Part shown: positions 8,044 to 14,866 of the stretch, one piece after another
Layout of the letters: each line of letters opens with the position of its first letter
Numbering within the stretch: the first letter of the stretch is position 1
From: Syntrophomonadaceae bacterium
GTDB taxonomy: Bacteria > Bacillota > Syntrophomonadia > Syntrophomonadales > Syntrophothermaceae
Direction: 5' to 3'
Assembly: GCA_029907055.1 (NCBI GenBank)
Contig: JARYMO010000001.1
Coordinates: 1 to 24,448, forward strand
Length of the DNA stretch: 24,448 nt
Notes under the pieces: model-generated
What the model saw: the letters and a program-made list of their open reading frames with translations, nothing else
What the model was told of the DNA's origin: nothing
Databases searched by the model: none
Translations under genes and position numbers: made by a program

Positions 8044-9210
8044 TCAATGTCCTGACGCCGTGGACGGCGATGCCAGGTATGCCCAGGGTTTGGCAAAGGC
8101 CATCTTCATGTAGGCGTGCTGGGCAGCGATCTCATCGGCTCCTGCCACCGCCGCAGCCAATGCCTTTTCGGCTGCCGTTACCTCCGCCAAGGTGCCCACC
8201 CCCACCTCGTAGCGCACGCGGGCCACCCGCAGGTTCTCCTGGCACACGCTGATGCCAGCCATGGCAGCGGAGTAGCCCTGCTCCAGCGCCTGCACCGCGT
8301 AGTAGAGGTTGCGGGTCAGCAAGGCAAACGTTTCCTCGGCGCTCATGGCATCAAGGCCTGCCTGCTCGACCTCTATCTTGCGCACCTGGTACGGAGAATA
8401 CTGGCCGCTGTACAGCGACATGTCCTGCAGAATCTCCCGCATCTTCACCGTTTGCCGGGCCAGCCACAGGCTAGGGGCGCCCTCCAGGGCGCGCCGCACC
8501 TCGTAGTCAAGGCTGTCGATGCGCAAGGGCTGGAACGACAGCTGGTCGACCAGTATCGGCCTGTCCTCCGGCCACAGCCCCACTGCCTGGTTGAACGCCG
8601 CGTAGGCCTTCTCCACCTCGGCACGCGCGCTGGCCAGGGATGTCTCGCCCGATGTCAGCTGGGCCTCGGCGGCGGCCAGTGCACCTCCTGTTCCCATGCC
8701 GACCTGGAACATCGCCCGGGAGTCCTGCAGCCGCCGCCTGGCGTCCGCCAGAGCCGCCTCAGCGGCCTCCTCCCTCGCCAGCGCCACCTGGACCTCGCGG
8801 TACTTCTTGGCGGTGTCCAGCACCACCGTATCCCGGGCCGCCTGCTCGGACCGTTTGCTCATCTCCCAGGTGAGATCGGCGGCTAGGAACTGGGCCCAGG
8901 GGACCTCGACGATGGAGGAGCCGGCTGGCTCCGAGGGTACCCAGTCGAGCCCGCTCGCGCTGTGGTCACGGAGCTCGCCCGTGCGTTCAACCTCGCGGGC
9001 AGCCTTGAGCACCGCCTCGCTGTGGCGCATTGCCATGGCGGTAGCCTGTTCCAGGGTGAGCTGCGGTCGGGCGGGTTCCCGGGCCTGCACCGGTGTCATC
9101 GCGGCAGTCGCGGCGAGGGCCAGGCACAGCAGCAGGAAGACCGCCCGGGCAGCCCCGCTGAGCCCACGAAATCCAGACCACCACTCACCGCCGGCACGTC
9201 TCATGGTCAT
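8044..9210 (-). CDS. TolC-family (outer-membrane-efflux-like) exported protein
   Basis: The 388-residue protein has a signal peptide of about 43 residues (FLLLCLALAATAAMTPVQA, cleavage before REPARPQ). LTLEQATAMAMRHSEAVLKAAREVERT follows, the typical opening helix of TolC-family repeats. The rest is mostly long alpha-helical coiled coil: DTAKKYREVQVALAREEAAE and ARRRLQDSRAMFQVGMGTGG in the first half, ENLRVARVRYEVGVGTLAEV in the second. The two [F/Y].VG.GT turns are the family landmark. At 388 residues it is shorter than proteobacterial TolC (over 450). No periplasmic adaptor or transporter gene lies nearby, so export partners are unknown. Two close ATGs exist (9210 and 9204); a GGGGGAA lies just ahead. 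A good promoter precedes it and a strong terminator follows, so it is likely monocistronic. Confidence 0.88.
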   Translation of the reverse strand: MTMRRAGGEWWSGFRGLSGAARAVFLLLCLALAATAAMTPVQAREPARPQLTLEQATAMAMRHSEAVLKAAREVERTGELRDHSASGLDWVPSEPAGSSIVEVPWAQFLAADLTWEMSKRSEQAARDTVVLDTAKKYREVQVALAREEAAEAALADARRRLQDSRAMFQVGMGTGGALAAAEAQLTSGETSLASARAEVEKAYAAFNQAVGLWPEDRPILVDQLSFQPLRIDSLDYEVRRALEGAPSLWLARQTVKMREILQDMSLYSGQYSPYQVRKIEVEQAGLDAMSAEETFALLTRNLYYAVQALEQGYSAAMAGISVCQENLRVARVRYEVGVGTLAEVTAAEKALAAAVAGADEIAAQHAYMKMAFAKPWAYLASPSTASGH

Positions 9211-9233
9211 GTTCCCCCATTTCTCCAGTGGAT

Positions 9234-9250
9234 ACCGGGGAGCCCCCGGT
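9234..9250 (-). other. Hairpin at the 5' end of the TolC-family transcript
   Basis: ACCGGGG and CCCCGGT form a 7-bp GC-rich stem with a 3-nt loop. It lies right after the predicted transcription start of the promoter at 9258-9286 and before the ribosome binding site. Such a stem could stabilise the mRNA; no T-run follows. Confidence 0.4.
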
Positions 9251-9257
9251 TTCCCCC

Positions 9258-9286
9258 AGTATACCCTCCGCCGACCCGCCGGTCAA
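9258..9286 (-). promoter_or_regulatory. Housekeeping-type promoter for the TolC-family gene
   Basis: On the minus strand TTGACC (9286-9281) and TATACT (9263-9258) are separated by exactly 17 bp, five of six matches to each consensus hexamer. Transcription would start near 9251, about 40 nt upstream of the start codon. The -10 lies within a 12-mer, AGGGTATACTGG (9267-9256 on this strand), that recurs ahead of the 717-aa surface protein. Confidence 0.8.
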
Positions 9287-9317
9287 TGCATGCGAGGTGA
9301 ACTGCAGCAGGCGAGTG

Positions 9318-9347
9318 CAGGGGCAGACCGGCGGCGGCCTGCCCCTG
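9318..9347 (-). terminator. Possible terminator hairpin after the small stalk-domain gene
   Basis: CAGGGGCAG and CTGCCCCTG form a perfect 9-bp stem with a 12-nt GC-rich loop, about 40 bp past the stop at 9385. It has no T-run on the minus strand, so termination would be inefficient. Confidence 0.4.
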
Positions 9348-9384
9348 GCTTCTCTTCAATCCCGGTGGCGCTTCCCGCCTTTAC

Positions 9385-10281
9385 TCAGTAGGCGATTTCC
9401 ACCTTGGCCCACTGGGCGTCGGTAGCCTCCTCGACCCTCAGGATGGTGTCCCGCTCCACGATGCGGCACCCGGCCACCATCACCTCGCTCCCAACGAAGC
9501 ACTTGCAGTCCAACATCTCCCCGTTGGCCACGATGACCGGCCGCTTGGGGCTGAACGGCCATTTCTGGATATGCCGGACCTTGACCCTCGCCCCGTCGAA
9601 GCCCGTGCGTCCGGGAAGGTACGAGGTCACCACGTCGGCATCGGTGACCAAGCGGAGGACAGAGGCGCTGGTCGCGTACAGCCTGACCTGTCCGGCCTGG
9701 GTCAGTGCTCCGGGCTCCAGCTCGACTTCCACGCTCACCTTGGGGTTGATGGCCGCCTGGATCGTGAGGGCGCGCGAAGGATCATAGAACCCCTCGGCGA
9801 CCGGCTCGCCCTCCGGCGGCTGCTGGACGAGGGTGGAGATGCGGATCGTCCTCGTCACGCTGTCCCAGCTGACATTGGTCTCCATGGACTCAGCGATAAA
9901 GCGCAGGGGCACCATGGTGCGTCCGTTGATGATCATGGGGGGGACATCCAGCATCATCTTCTGCGTGCCTCTCAGCGCCTCCCGGTCTCCGATCTTCAGC
10001 ACGATGGTCATTCCACCCTTGGTCCCGATGACGGTCTTGGTCGCCTGCTGCCACTCCAGGTGCACCCCCAGCGCCTCGAAGATGCTGCGCAGGGGCACCA
10101 GCGTACGCCCCTGCACCACCTGCGGCGGGGTGTCAAAGCGCAGCGGCTCGCCGTTGAGCCGAACGGTGATGGGCCTGGTCTCAGCCATTACCGGCGGCGC
10201 CAACAGACCTGCTACCACCAGGCCCACCAGCAACGCGGCCAGCGCAGCCCGCCGCCAGCCTGCTCGTATGGCTCCGTGCAT
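9385..10281 (-). CDS. Exported stalk-domain protein (copper-amine-oxidase N-terminal-like)
   Basis: The 298-residue protein has a signal peptide (RRAALAALLVGLVVAGLLAPPVMA, cleavage about residue 33). A complete stalk domain at 37-150 carries two half-repeats: ITVRLNGEPLRFDTPP with GRTLVPLRSIFEALG, then MMLDVPPMIINGRTMVPLRFIAES with SWDSVTRTIRIS. The remaining 145 residues form a beta-rich domain I do not recognise, containing CKCFVGSEVMVAGC (Cys259, Cys261, Cys272). Stalk domains are wall-associated in Bacillota; despite the family name there is no amine oxidase catalytic domain. The frame is open 34 codons further up, but ATG 10281 has GGAGGT 8 nt ahead and begins the signal peptide. It lies just after a terminator, so it may depend on its own promoter or on read-through. 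Confidence 0.87.
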   Translation of the reverse strand: MHGAIRAGWRRAALAALLVGLVVAGLLAPPVMAETRPITVRLNGEPLRFDTPPQVVQGRTLVPLRSIFEALGVHLEWQQATKTVIGTKGGMTIVLKIGDREALRGTQKMMLDVPPMIINGRTMVPLRFIAESMETNVSWDSVTRTIRISTLVQQPPEGEPVAEGFYDPSRALTIQAAINPKVSVEVELEPGALTQAGQVRLYATSASVLRLVTDADVVTSYLPGRTGFDGARVKVRHIQKWPFSPKRPVIVANGEMLDCKCFVGSEVMVAGCRIVERDTILRVEEATDAQWAKVEIAY

Positions 10282-10330
10282 CCCCGACCACCTCCAGTCA
10301 TCGCGTGTTCGACAGTCTGTAGTACAAAAC

Positions 10331-10369
10331 GGCGGGGAGCCCGCATCCTCAAGGACCGGGCTCCCCGCC
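10331..10369 (-). terminator. Rho-independent terminator after the 717-aa surface protein gene
   Basis: GGCGGGGAGCCCG and its complement give a perfect 13-bp stem with a 13-nt loop. On the minus strand the stem runs directly into G-TTTTG, 67 bp past the stop at 10436. It ends a strongly expressed-looking single-gene unit. Confidence 0.85.
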
Positions 10370-10435
10370 AGCTCCGTCATCATCCGCTCCTGCGTTTCGA
10401 CTGCATGCCTTTCATTTCAACCGTCTTCAGTCTGG

Positions 10436-12589
10436 CTAGAACGTCACCGTGACGGTCTGGGTCGCCGCATCCCACGCGATGTCGGCTCCGAACGCCTGGG
10501 CCACGAAGCGGATGGGCAGCATGGTCCGGCCGCCGGTGATCTCGGGGGCAGCGTCCATCATGATAGCGGCGCCGTTCAGCAGCATGGTCTTGCTGCCAAT
10601 GGTCATCTGCACCACGCGGTCACCCTTGATGATGGTGACGGTCTTGGACACCGCGTCCCAGATGATGTTGTTGTCGCTGACGCCCACGGCATTGGCCACG
10701 AAGCGGACCGGCAGGAAGGTGCGGCCGTCCTTGATGTAGGGAGCCACGTCCATGGTCACCGCTTCGCCGTTGAGGGTGTAGGTGGTGCTGCCGATGGTGA
10801 ACACCGCGGTGCCGGTGGTCTCACCGGGAGCCGGGGTCACCACGACCGCCGCCACGAACTTGGCCACGTACTCGGCATCCTCGAATACCAGATTGTCTGC
10901 CCCGTTTTCCATCAGGTCTTCATTCACAGCCGTCCCACCCGCGCTGACCACCAGGGTGCCCACCGGCACGGTGCGGTCAACGGTGAAGGTGATGTTGCTG
11001 ATCTTGATGGTAGCGGCTTCAGAGCTCTCCGCCTTGATGGGGATGACCAGCACCCGGTTGCTAGTGGTGCGGGTGATGGAGCCAAGCTCCACGTCGCCCG
11101 CGGTGACGGTGACGGTCGGGACCTTCGACCATGCTACTCCGGACGGTGCGGTCAGTTCCAGTCTGCCACCGTCCATCAGGGCCTCGGCCTTGGCCTCGAC
11201 GATGGTGATGTCCCCAGCCGGCTGGTCCTTGATGCCGATCTTGACCTCGTTCTCGCTGCCGGTCACCGTGATGGGAGCGAGCACCTTGGCCACCACGACG
11301 TCACCAGACACCCCGGCGCTGCCACTCACCGTGACCACCAGGTCGCCGGGGGCCATGTCGACCGCCAGGTCAACCTCGATGTCCTTGATGGTGATCTTGC
11401 CAGCATCATTTCCGGTGTTGTCAATCTTGAACTTCAGCTGATCGCGGTCACTGTTGAGCGTAACGCCCTCGACATCCACACCGCCTTCGGTATCGAAGGT
11501 GTAGCTGTCTTCCACGAACTTGGCCTTGTCGGGAAGGGTGAGTATCACGGTGCGCCCGTCAACCAGGCTGTTTCCGGCGGCCTCGTCGATCACGATGTCG
11601 CCGACTTCCTCGGCCAGACGGCCAGCCAGCACCTCGGTGGCGTTCTTGGCCTCCACGGTCACGCCGTAGTCAACGTACTTGGCAACCACCAGGCTGGAGG
11701 GGGAGAAGGTGGATTTGCCGCGCACGGTGACCTTGACGTCGCCGAGCTTGGCCTCGGTGGAGTCAACGTCGATAGTGGCGCGGAGCCGCATCAGTTTCTT
11801 CCCCGTGGTGCTTGTTGCACCATCCGTGTCGTGACACCTGACGTACAGGTCGCGACCGTCCACTTCGTAGTACACCTTGCCCGTAAGATCCTCGCCGTAG
11901 GTGATATCATAGACCTTGCCGCCCGCGAAGGACACCCACGTAAATCCCTTGGGCAACGTGAAGCGCAGGCTCTCCGGGTCTTCTTTCAGCGCACCGGCGG
12001 TGTTTTCCTTCATGTTGATGATAATGGCACCAGCGTCGCTGCCAGACTCGGTAATCTCCTTCACGTCCGGGACGGACAGTGCCACTTCGCCGTCGCTCAG
12101 CTTGGCGATGGTGAGTTCACCACCCACGAACTGGCCGGACAGCGCGGTGATGGTGGCCTTCACCTCACCGGAGGCACTGCTCGGGATATCCATGTTCAGC
12201 TTCAGGTAGACGTCCACATCGGTATTCTTAGCGTAAACGGTGAGCTTGAGTTCATAGTCGGAACCAGAGACCTCTTCGTAGAAGAGATCAGTGCCGACCT
12301 GCAGGGAGTTGTCGTTCACCCCGTACACACCGCTGACGACACAGCTTGCAATATTGAGGTCATAGTCGTCCGACGGAAGTGAGATGATGGCGCTGCTAGT
12401 GGTCGTCAGGGGATCAAAACGGATGTGGATCTGCCCTGACATCTGTCCCGTATCGCCAGCGGTCAGCGTCGGAGTCGTCAGCATCTGGTAGGTGGTAGCC
12501 GCCTGTGCCGCCGGGATGCCTACGAACAGCGTCGCCAGCATCGCCAGCACCAGCAGCAGGGCGAGCTTGCTGTTTCTCGCTTTGCGCAA
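10436..12589 (-). CDS. Secreted surface protein with three Ig-like repeats and C-terminal stalk domain
   Basis: This 717-residue protein is a candidate major surface (S-layer-like) component. Signal peptide 1-30 ends in GIPAAQA before ATTYQML. An N-terminal module (31-165) ends in TALSGQFVGG and is shared with the protein at 21567-22724. Three beta-sandwich repeats follow at about 180-310, 330-440 and 455-580; the third (TVTVTAGDVELGS to DRTVPVGTLVV) matches the lipoprotein at 6480-7862. The stalk domain is 595-717, with DGRTFLPVRFVA and GGRTMLPIRFVA. It is acidic and has only two cysteines. The frame extends 119 codons upstream, but that part is unlike a signal sequence. I chose TTG 12589, which has GAGGAGGG 8 nt ahead. 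It is divergent from an ECF sigma gene and has an ECF-like promoter. No SLH domain, so anchoring would rely on the stalk domain or self-assembly. Confidence 0.88.
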   Translation of the reverse strand: MRKARNSKLALLLVLAMLATLFVGIPAAQAATTYQMLTTPTLTAGDTGQMSGQIHIRFDPLTTTSSAIISLPSDDYDLNIASCVVSGVYGVNDNSLQVGTDLFYEEVSGSDYELKLTVYAKNTDVDVYLKLNMDIPSSASGEVKATITALSGQFVGGELTIAKLSDGEVALSVPDVKEITESGSDAGAIIINMKENTAGALKEDPESLRFTLPKGFTWVSFAGGKVYDITYGEDLTGKVYYEVDGRDLYVRCHDTDGATSTTGKKLMRLRATIDVDSTEAKLGDVKVTVRGKSTFSPSSLVVAKYVDYGVTVEAKNATEVLAGRLAEEVGDIVIDEAAGNSLVDGRTVILTLPDKAKFVEDSYTFDTEGGVDVEGVTLNSDRDQLKFKIDNTGNDAGKITIKDIEVDLAVDMAPGDLVVTVSGSAGVSGDVVVAKVLAPITVTGSENEVKIGIKDQPAGDITIVEAKAEALMDGGRLELTAPSGVAWSKVPTVTVTAGDVELGSITRTTSNRVLVIPIKAESSEAATIKISNITFTVDRTVPVGTLVVSAGGTAVNEDLMENGADNLVFEDAEYVAKFVAAVVVTPAPGETTGTAVFTIGSTTYTLNGEAVTMDVAPYIKDGRTFLPVRFVANAVGVSDNNIIWDAVSKTVTIIKGDRVVQMTIGSKTMLLNGAAIMMDAAPEITGGRTMLPIRFVAQAFGADIAWDAATQTVTVTF

Positions 12590-12837
12590 GTGTTTTCCCT
12601 CCTCTAGTATGTGATGTTGATTGAGGTAATCGGGGCCTCCTGCCCCAGCTGGAGGTGGTCGCCGGGACTGCCCGGCATCGCGGCCTATACCTCTCATCCC
12701 TCCCAACCCTGGCCGGCCGGGAACCGACCGGTGTCTCCCGCCATCCGCGTGCGGTGGGTTCCCTCCCGCCCGCGGCGCGGGGTCGTCGCTGGAGGCGGCG
12801 GCCGCCCTGGCGGCCTTCGCTGTTCCAGTATACCCTA
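12590..12837 (-). other. GC-rich 5' leader of the surface protein gene
   Basis: If transcription starts at the ECF-like site, the mRNA has an untranslated leader of about 245 nt. It contains GC-rich self-complementary segments (GGCCGCC/GGCGGCC near 12800-12815) and ends in a strong GAGGAGGG. An open frame runs through it only because stops are rare at this GC content. I recognise no known riboswitch. Confidence 0.35.
12825..12836 (-). promoter_or_regulatory. AGGGTATACTGG element (TATACT -10-like) ahead of the surface protein gene
   Basis: The same 12 bases surround the -10 of the TolC-family promoter. Here no TTGACA-like -35 stands 16-18 bp upstream, so a housekeeping promoter is doubtful. 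The element lies just downstream of the ECF-like -10 and could be a second promoter or a shared operator. Confidence 0.4.
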
Positions 12838-12866
12838 TTGGACACGCTGGCAGCCAGTGATGTTCC
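12838..12866 (-). promoter_or_regulatory. Candidate ECF sigma promoter for the surface protein gene
   Basis: On the minus strand GGAACA (12866-12861), 15 nt, then GTGTCCAA (12845-12838). It equals the site ahead of the sigma gene itself at 13 fixed positions (GGAACA-N15-GTGTCYAA) with identical spacing. GGAAC is the common -35 of ECF sigma promoters. No experimental support. Confidence 0.6.
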
Positions 12867-12952
12867 CGGGCCCGATTCAAAATCTCACCCGATCCGCAAT
12901 GGCCGGGCCGGTGCGCGGCGAGCTGCACGACCATGTATGGAGTCATATATTA

Positions 12953-12958
12953 TATAAT
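12953..12958 (+). promoter_or_regulatory. TATAAT -10-like box upstream of the ECF sigma gene
   Basis: A perfect TATAAT stands in an unusually AT-rich patch (12942-12960), 116 bp before the sigma start codon. No convincing -35 hexamer lies 16-18 bp upstream. It may be a weak housekeeping promoter giving basal sigma expression. Confidence 0.3.
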
Positions 12959-13004
12959 AGATGCTGCGGTACGCGTTCCATGGCACATGACCTTTTTCGA
13001 GAAC

Positions 13005-13033
13005 GGAACAAAACCCCGAAGGCCGGTGTCTAA
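13005..13033 (+). promoter_or_regulatory. Candidate autoregulatory ECF promoter of the sigma/anti-sigma operon
   Basis: GGAACA (13005-13010), 15 nt, then GTGTCTAA (13026-13033). Transcription would begin near 13037, giving a leader of about 37 nt before ATG 13074. ECF sigma genes commonly have a promoter read by their own product, which is what this site and its near copy at the divergent gene suggest. Confidence 0.6.
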
Positions 13034-13073
13034 AGAGGTAACCGGGTCCGCTCGGGTGGCAGGAGAATCCAGT

Positions 13074-13682
13074 ATGAATCAAGGGATGGACCCCTTGGTG
13101 AGCAAGCTCCGGCAGGGGGACGCCGGGGCCTTCGAGGCGCTGGTAGTAGCCTACCAGGACCGGGTGTTCACCCAGTGCTATCACCTCACCGGGAGCCTGG
13201 CCGACGCGCAGGACCTGGCGCAGGAGGTGTTCCTGCGGGCATATCGGGGCCTGCATGCGTTTCGCGGTGACGCGGATCTCGGCACCTGGCTGCACCGCAT
13301 CGCCGTCAACACCTACCTGAACGGACGGCGCAAGTACAGGCCCGAAGCGCTGTTTTCACTGGATGACCCCGTTCCCGGCACCGACGGCGACCTGACCCGC
13401 CAGCTTGCAGCGCAGACCGAAGACCCTGTCGAGCGCCTGGAGCGACTGGAAATCCAGGCAGCGGTGCAGGAGGCGCTCGCCCAACTGTCGCCGGACTTCA
13501 GGGCCATTCTGGTGCTGAGAGAGTTTGAGGATTGCAGCTACGAGGAGATGGCCTCGCTGCTGGGCTGCTCGGTGGGAACGGTGAAGTCGAGGCTCAACCG
13601 GGCACGGCGGGCCCTGCGGGACAGGGTGAAGGACATTATCAAGACCGACGCGGATAACCGGTCTGGGACGCCACGGACTTGA
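13074..13682 (+). CDS. ECF-family RNA polymerase sigma factor
   Basis: The 202-residue protein has the two-domain ECF layout. Region 2 spans about residues 18-85, with the -10-binding region 2.2 helix DAQDLAQEVFLRAYRGL at 44-60, then TWLHRIAVNTYLNGRRKY. A short linker follows, then region 4 (130-185) with the helix-turn-helix YEEMASLLGCSVGTVKSRLNR at 156-176. It directs RNA polymerase to a dedicated promoter set, probably in response to an envelope signal passed by the anti-sigma factor 65 bp downstream. The frame is open 47 codons upstream. ATG 13074 has AGGAG 8 nt ahead and begins just before the family N-terminus (MDPLVSKLRQGD). Resembles SigW/SigM-type Bacillota ECF factors; group not determinable. 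Likely autoregulated from the motif at 13005-13033. Confidence 0.96.
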   Translation: MNQGMDPLVSKLRQGDAGAFEALVVAYQDRVFTQCYHLTGSLADAQDLAQEVFLRAYRGLHAFRGDADLGTWLHRIAVNTYLNGRRKYRPEALFSLDDPVPGTDGDLTRQLAAQTEDPVERLERLEIQAAVQEALAQLSPDFRAILVLREFEDCSYEEMASLLGCSVGTVKSRLNRARRALRDRVKDIIKTDADNRSGTPRT

Positions 13683-13747
13683 GACCATAGTGGCTGTGGC
13701 GGGGGCCGGTGCCTGACACGCGGTTGCTGCCGGAAGGAGGCGCAGGG

Positions 13748-14758
13748 GTGGACTGTCGGACCGCAGACAAACTGCAGGGGTTGTTCCTGGACAACCGGCT
13801 GACTGGCGAGCAGCGACAGGCGTTCCTCCGTCACGTGAAGGACTGTCACGTCTGCCGCGAAGAGCTGAGCCTGGCGCAGGACATCTCGGTCGCCCTGCGC
13901 GCCTTGGGCAACGTGGTAGAGGCCCCGGCCGGCTTCGCGGCAGGGGTAATGGCCTCACTCGCGCACACCGGGAACAGGCGGTCGGCAACGCCGGTGCGCG
14001 AGCGGGTCCTGCGCTGGAAATTTGCGGCGGCCGGGGTGGCAGCCGCGGCAGCGGTGGCGCTGGGCACCTACTCGGCTGACTTTGTCAGGATGGCTCCGCT
14101 GCCGGCTCCCGTGCCAGTAGCAGAACGTTCTTCGGGGAATGCGGGAGAGCCCGTGCAGACAGTGACCCCGGACGAGACTGCCGTGCACGGCGAGGCAACC
14201 GTTACATCACGGCAAGTTCCGCACCAGGTAGCGCTCTCCACCGCTACCGGCACCGGGAAACCGGCCCTGCCACCTGCAACGGGAACCATCCCCTCTGCTC
14301 AAGCCGAGACGCCAGTCTTCCTGAGCTCGGATCACCGGCTGCTGAGCACGGTAACCAAGCTGGCGGTGGCGGACCTTGCGGTCGCAAAGTCCCGTGCCTT
14401 AGAACTGGCGACCGCATCGGGCGCTTCGGTGGAAGAGGTCGCGGCGGGCTTGGACGGAAGCAAGTCGTACGCCGTCTTGCGCTGCGTGGTGCCGCCAGCC
14501 CGGCAGGACTCGCTCCTGGCGTCGTTCGCGGGGCTGGGTGACGTGCTCTCGTCCACCACTTCCTCGGCCGACCAGGCGGACGAGGTCGAGCGGTTGCTCA
14601 CGCAGTACCGCAACGCCCTGGCGGAACTGCAGATGTGCGACGACAGCCAGGCGCGCCGGATGCTGCAGGCAGAGGCAGACGAGTTGAAGGCGCGTGTCGA
14701 GCGGCTGGACTTCGAGTGCACCCAGCGCGTGGTAGTGCTCTGGCTGACGGAGCAATAG
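13748..14758 (+). CDS. Zinc-type membrane anti-sigma factor with DUF4349-like extracytoplasmic domain
   Basis: The 336-residue protein begins with a zinc-binding anti-sigma (zf-HC2/ZAS) domain. HVKDCHVC gives His29-x3-Cys33-x2-Cys36, with a further Cys at residue 3. One transmembrane helix lies at about 92-108 (FAAAGVAAAAAVALGTY). A proline/threonine-rich linker leads to an outside domain at about 190-336. Its pattern VLRCVVPPARQDSLLASFAGLG, then DVLSSTTSSADQADEVERLL and a coiled coil, resembles DUF4349. It should hold the upstream sigma factor at the membrane and release it on an envelope signal. Start is GTG 13748, with AAGGAGG 6-7 nt upstream; an in-frame GTG at 13709 lacks one. It follows the sigma gene by 65 bp, almost certainly in one operon. 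The DUF4349 assignment is from pattern memory only. Confidence 0.9.
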   Translation: MDCRTADKLQGLFLDNRLTGEQRQAFLRHVKDCHVCREELSLAQDISVALRALGNVVEAPAGFAAGVMASLAHTGNRRSATPVRERVLRWKFAAAGVAAAAAVALGTYSADFVRMAPLPAPVPVAERSSGNAGEPVQTVTPDETAVHGEATVTSRQVPHQVALSTATGTGKPALPPATGTIPSAQAETPVFLSSDHRLLSTVTKLAVADLAVAKSRALELATASGASVEEVAAGLDGSKSYAVLRCVVPPARQDSLLASFAGLGDVLSSTTSSADQADEVERLLTQYRNALAELQMCDDSQARRMLQAEADELKARVERLDFECTQRVVVLWLTEQ

Positions 14759-14813
14759 CAGGCCCCCGTCCGCGGCGCGCACCACGAGCGTATGGCGTAT
14801 AGGCTGAAAAAGT

Positions 14814-14840
14814 GGGCCGGCCCTCTCAAGGTACCGGCCC
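14814..14840. terminator. Bidirectional terminator between convergent genes
   Basis: GGGCCGG and CCGGCCC form a 7-bp stem with a 13-nt loop midway between the anti-sigma stop (14758) and the protease stop (14867). On the plus strand TCGTTGTTT follows; on the minus strand ACTTTTT follows. It can therefore end both convergent transcripts. Confidence 0.72.
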
Positions 14841-14866
14841 TCGTTGTTTCTGCCTTTCCTGTGCCG

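Noticed and set aside
9833..12382. An 849-codon open frame on the plus strand opposite the surface protein
   Set aside because: It is the antisense of a clear signal-peptide/stalk-domain gene, has no ribosome binding site, and its composition (His/Gly/Asp-rich) is typical of GC-rich antisense frames.
12590..12946. Upstream extension of the surface protein (119 codons, several ATGs including 12697)
   Set aside because: The extension is Arg/Gly/Pro-rich and would bury the signal peptide; the TTG at 12589 has the strong ribosome binding site.
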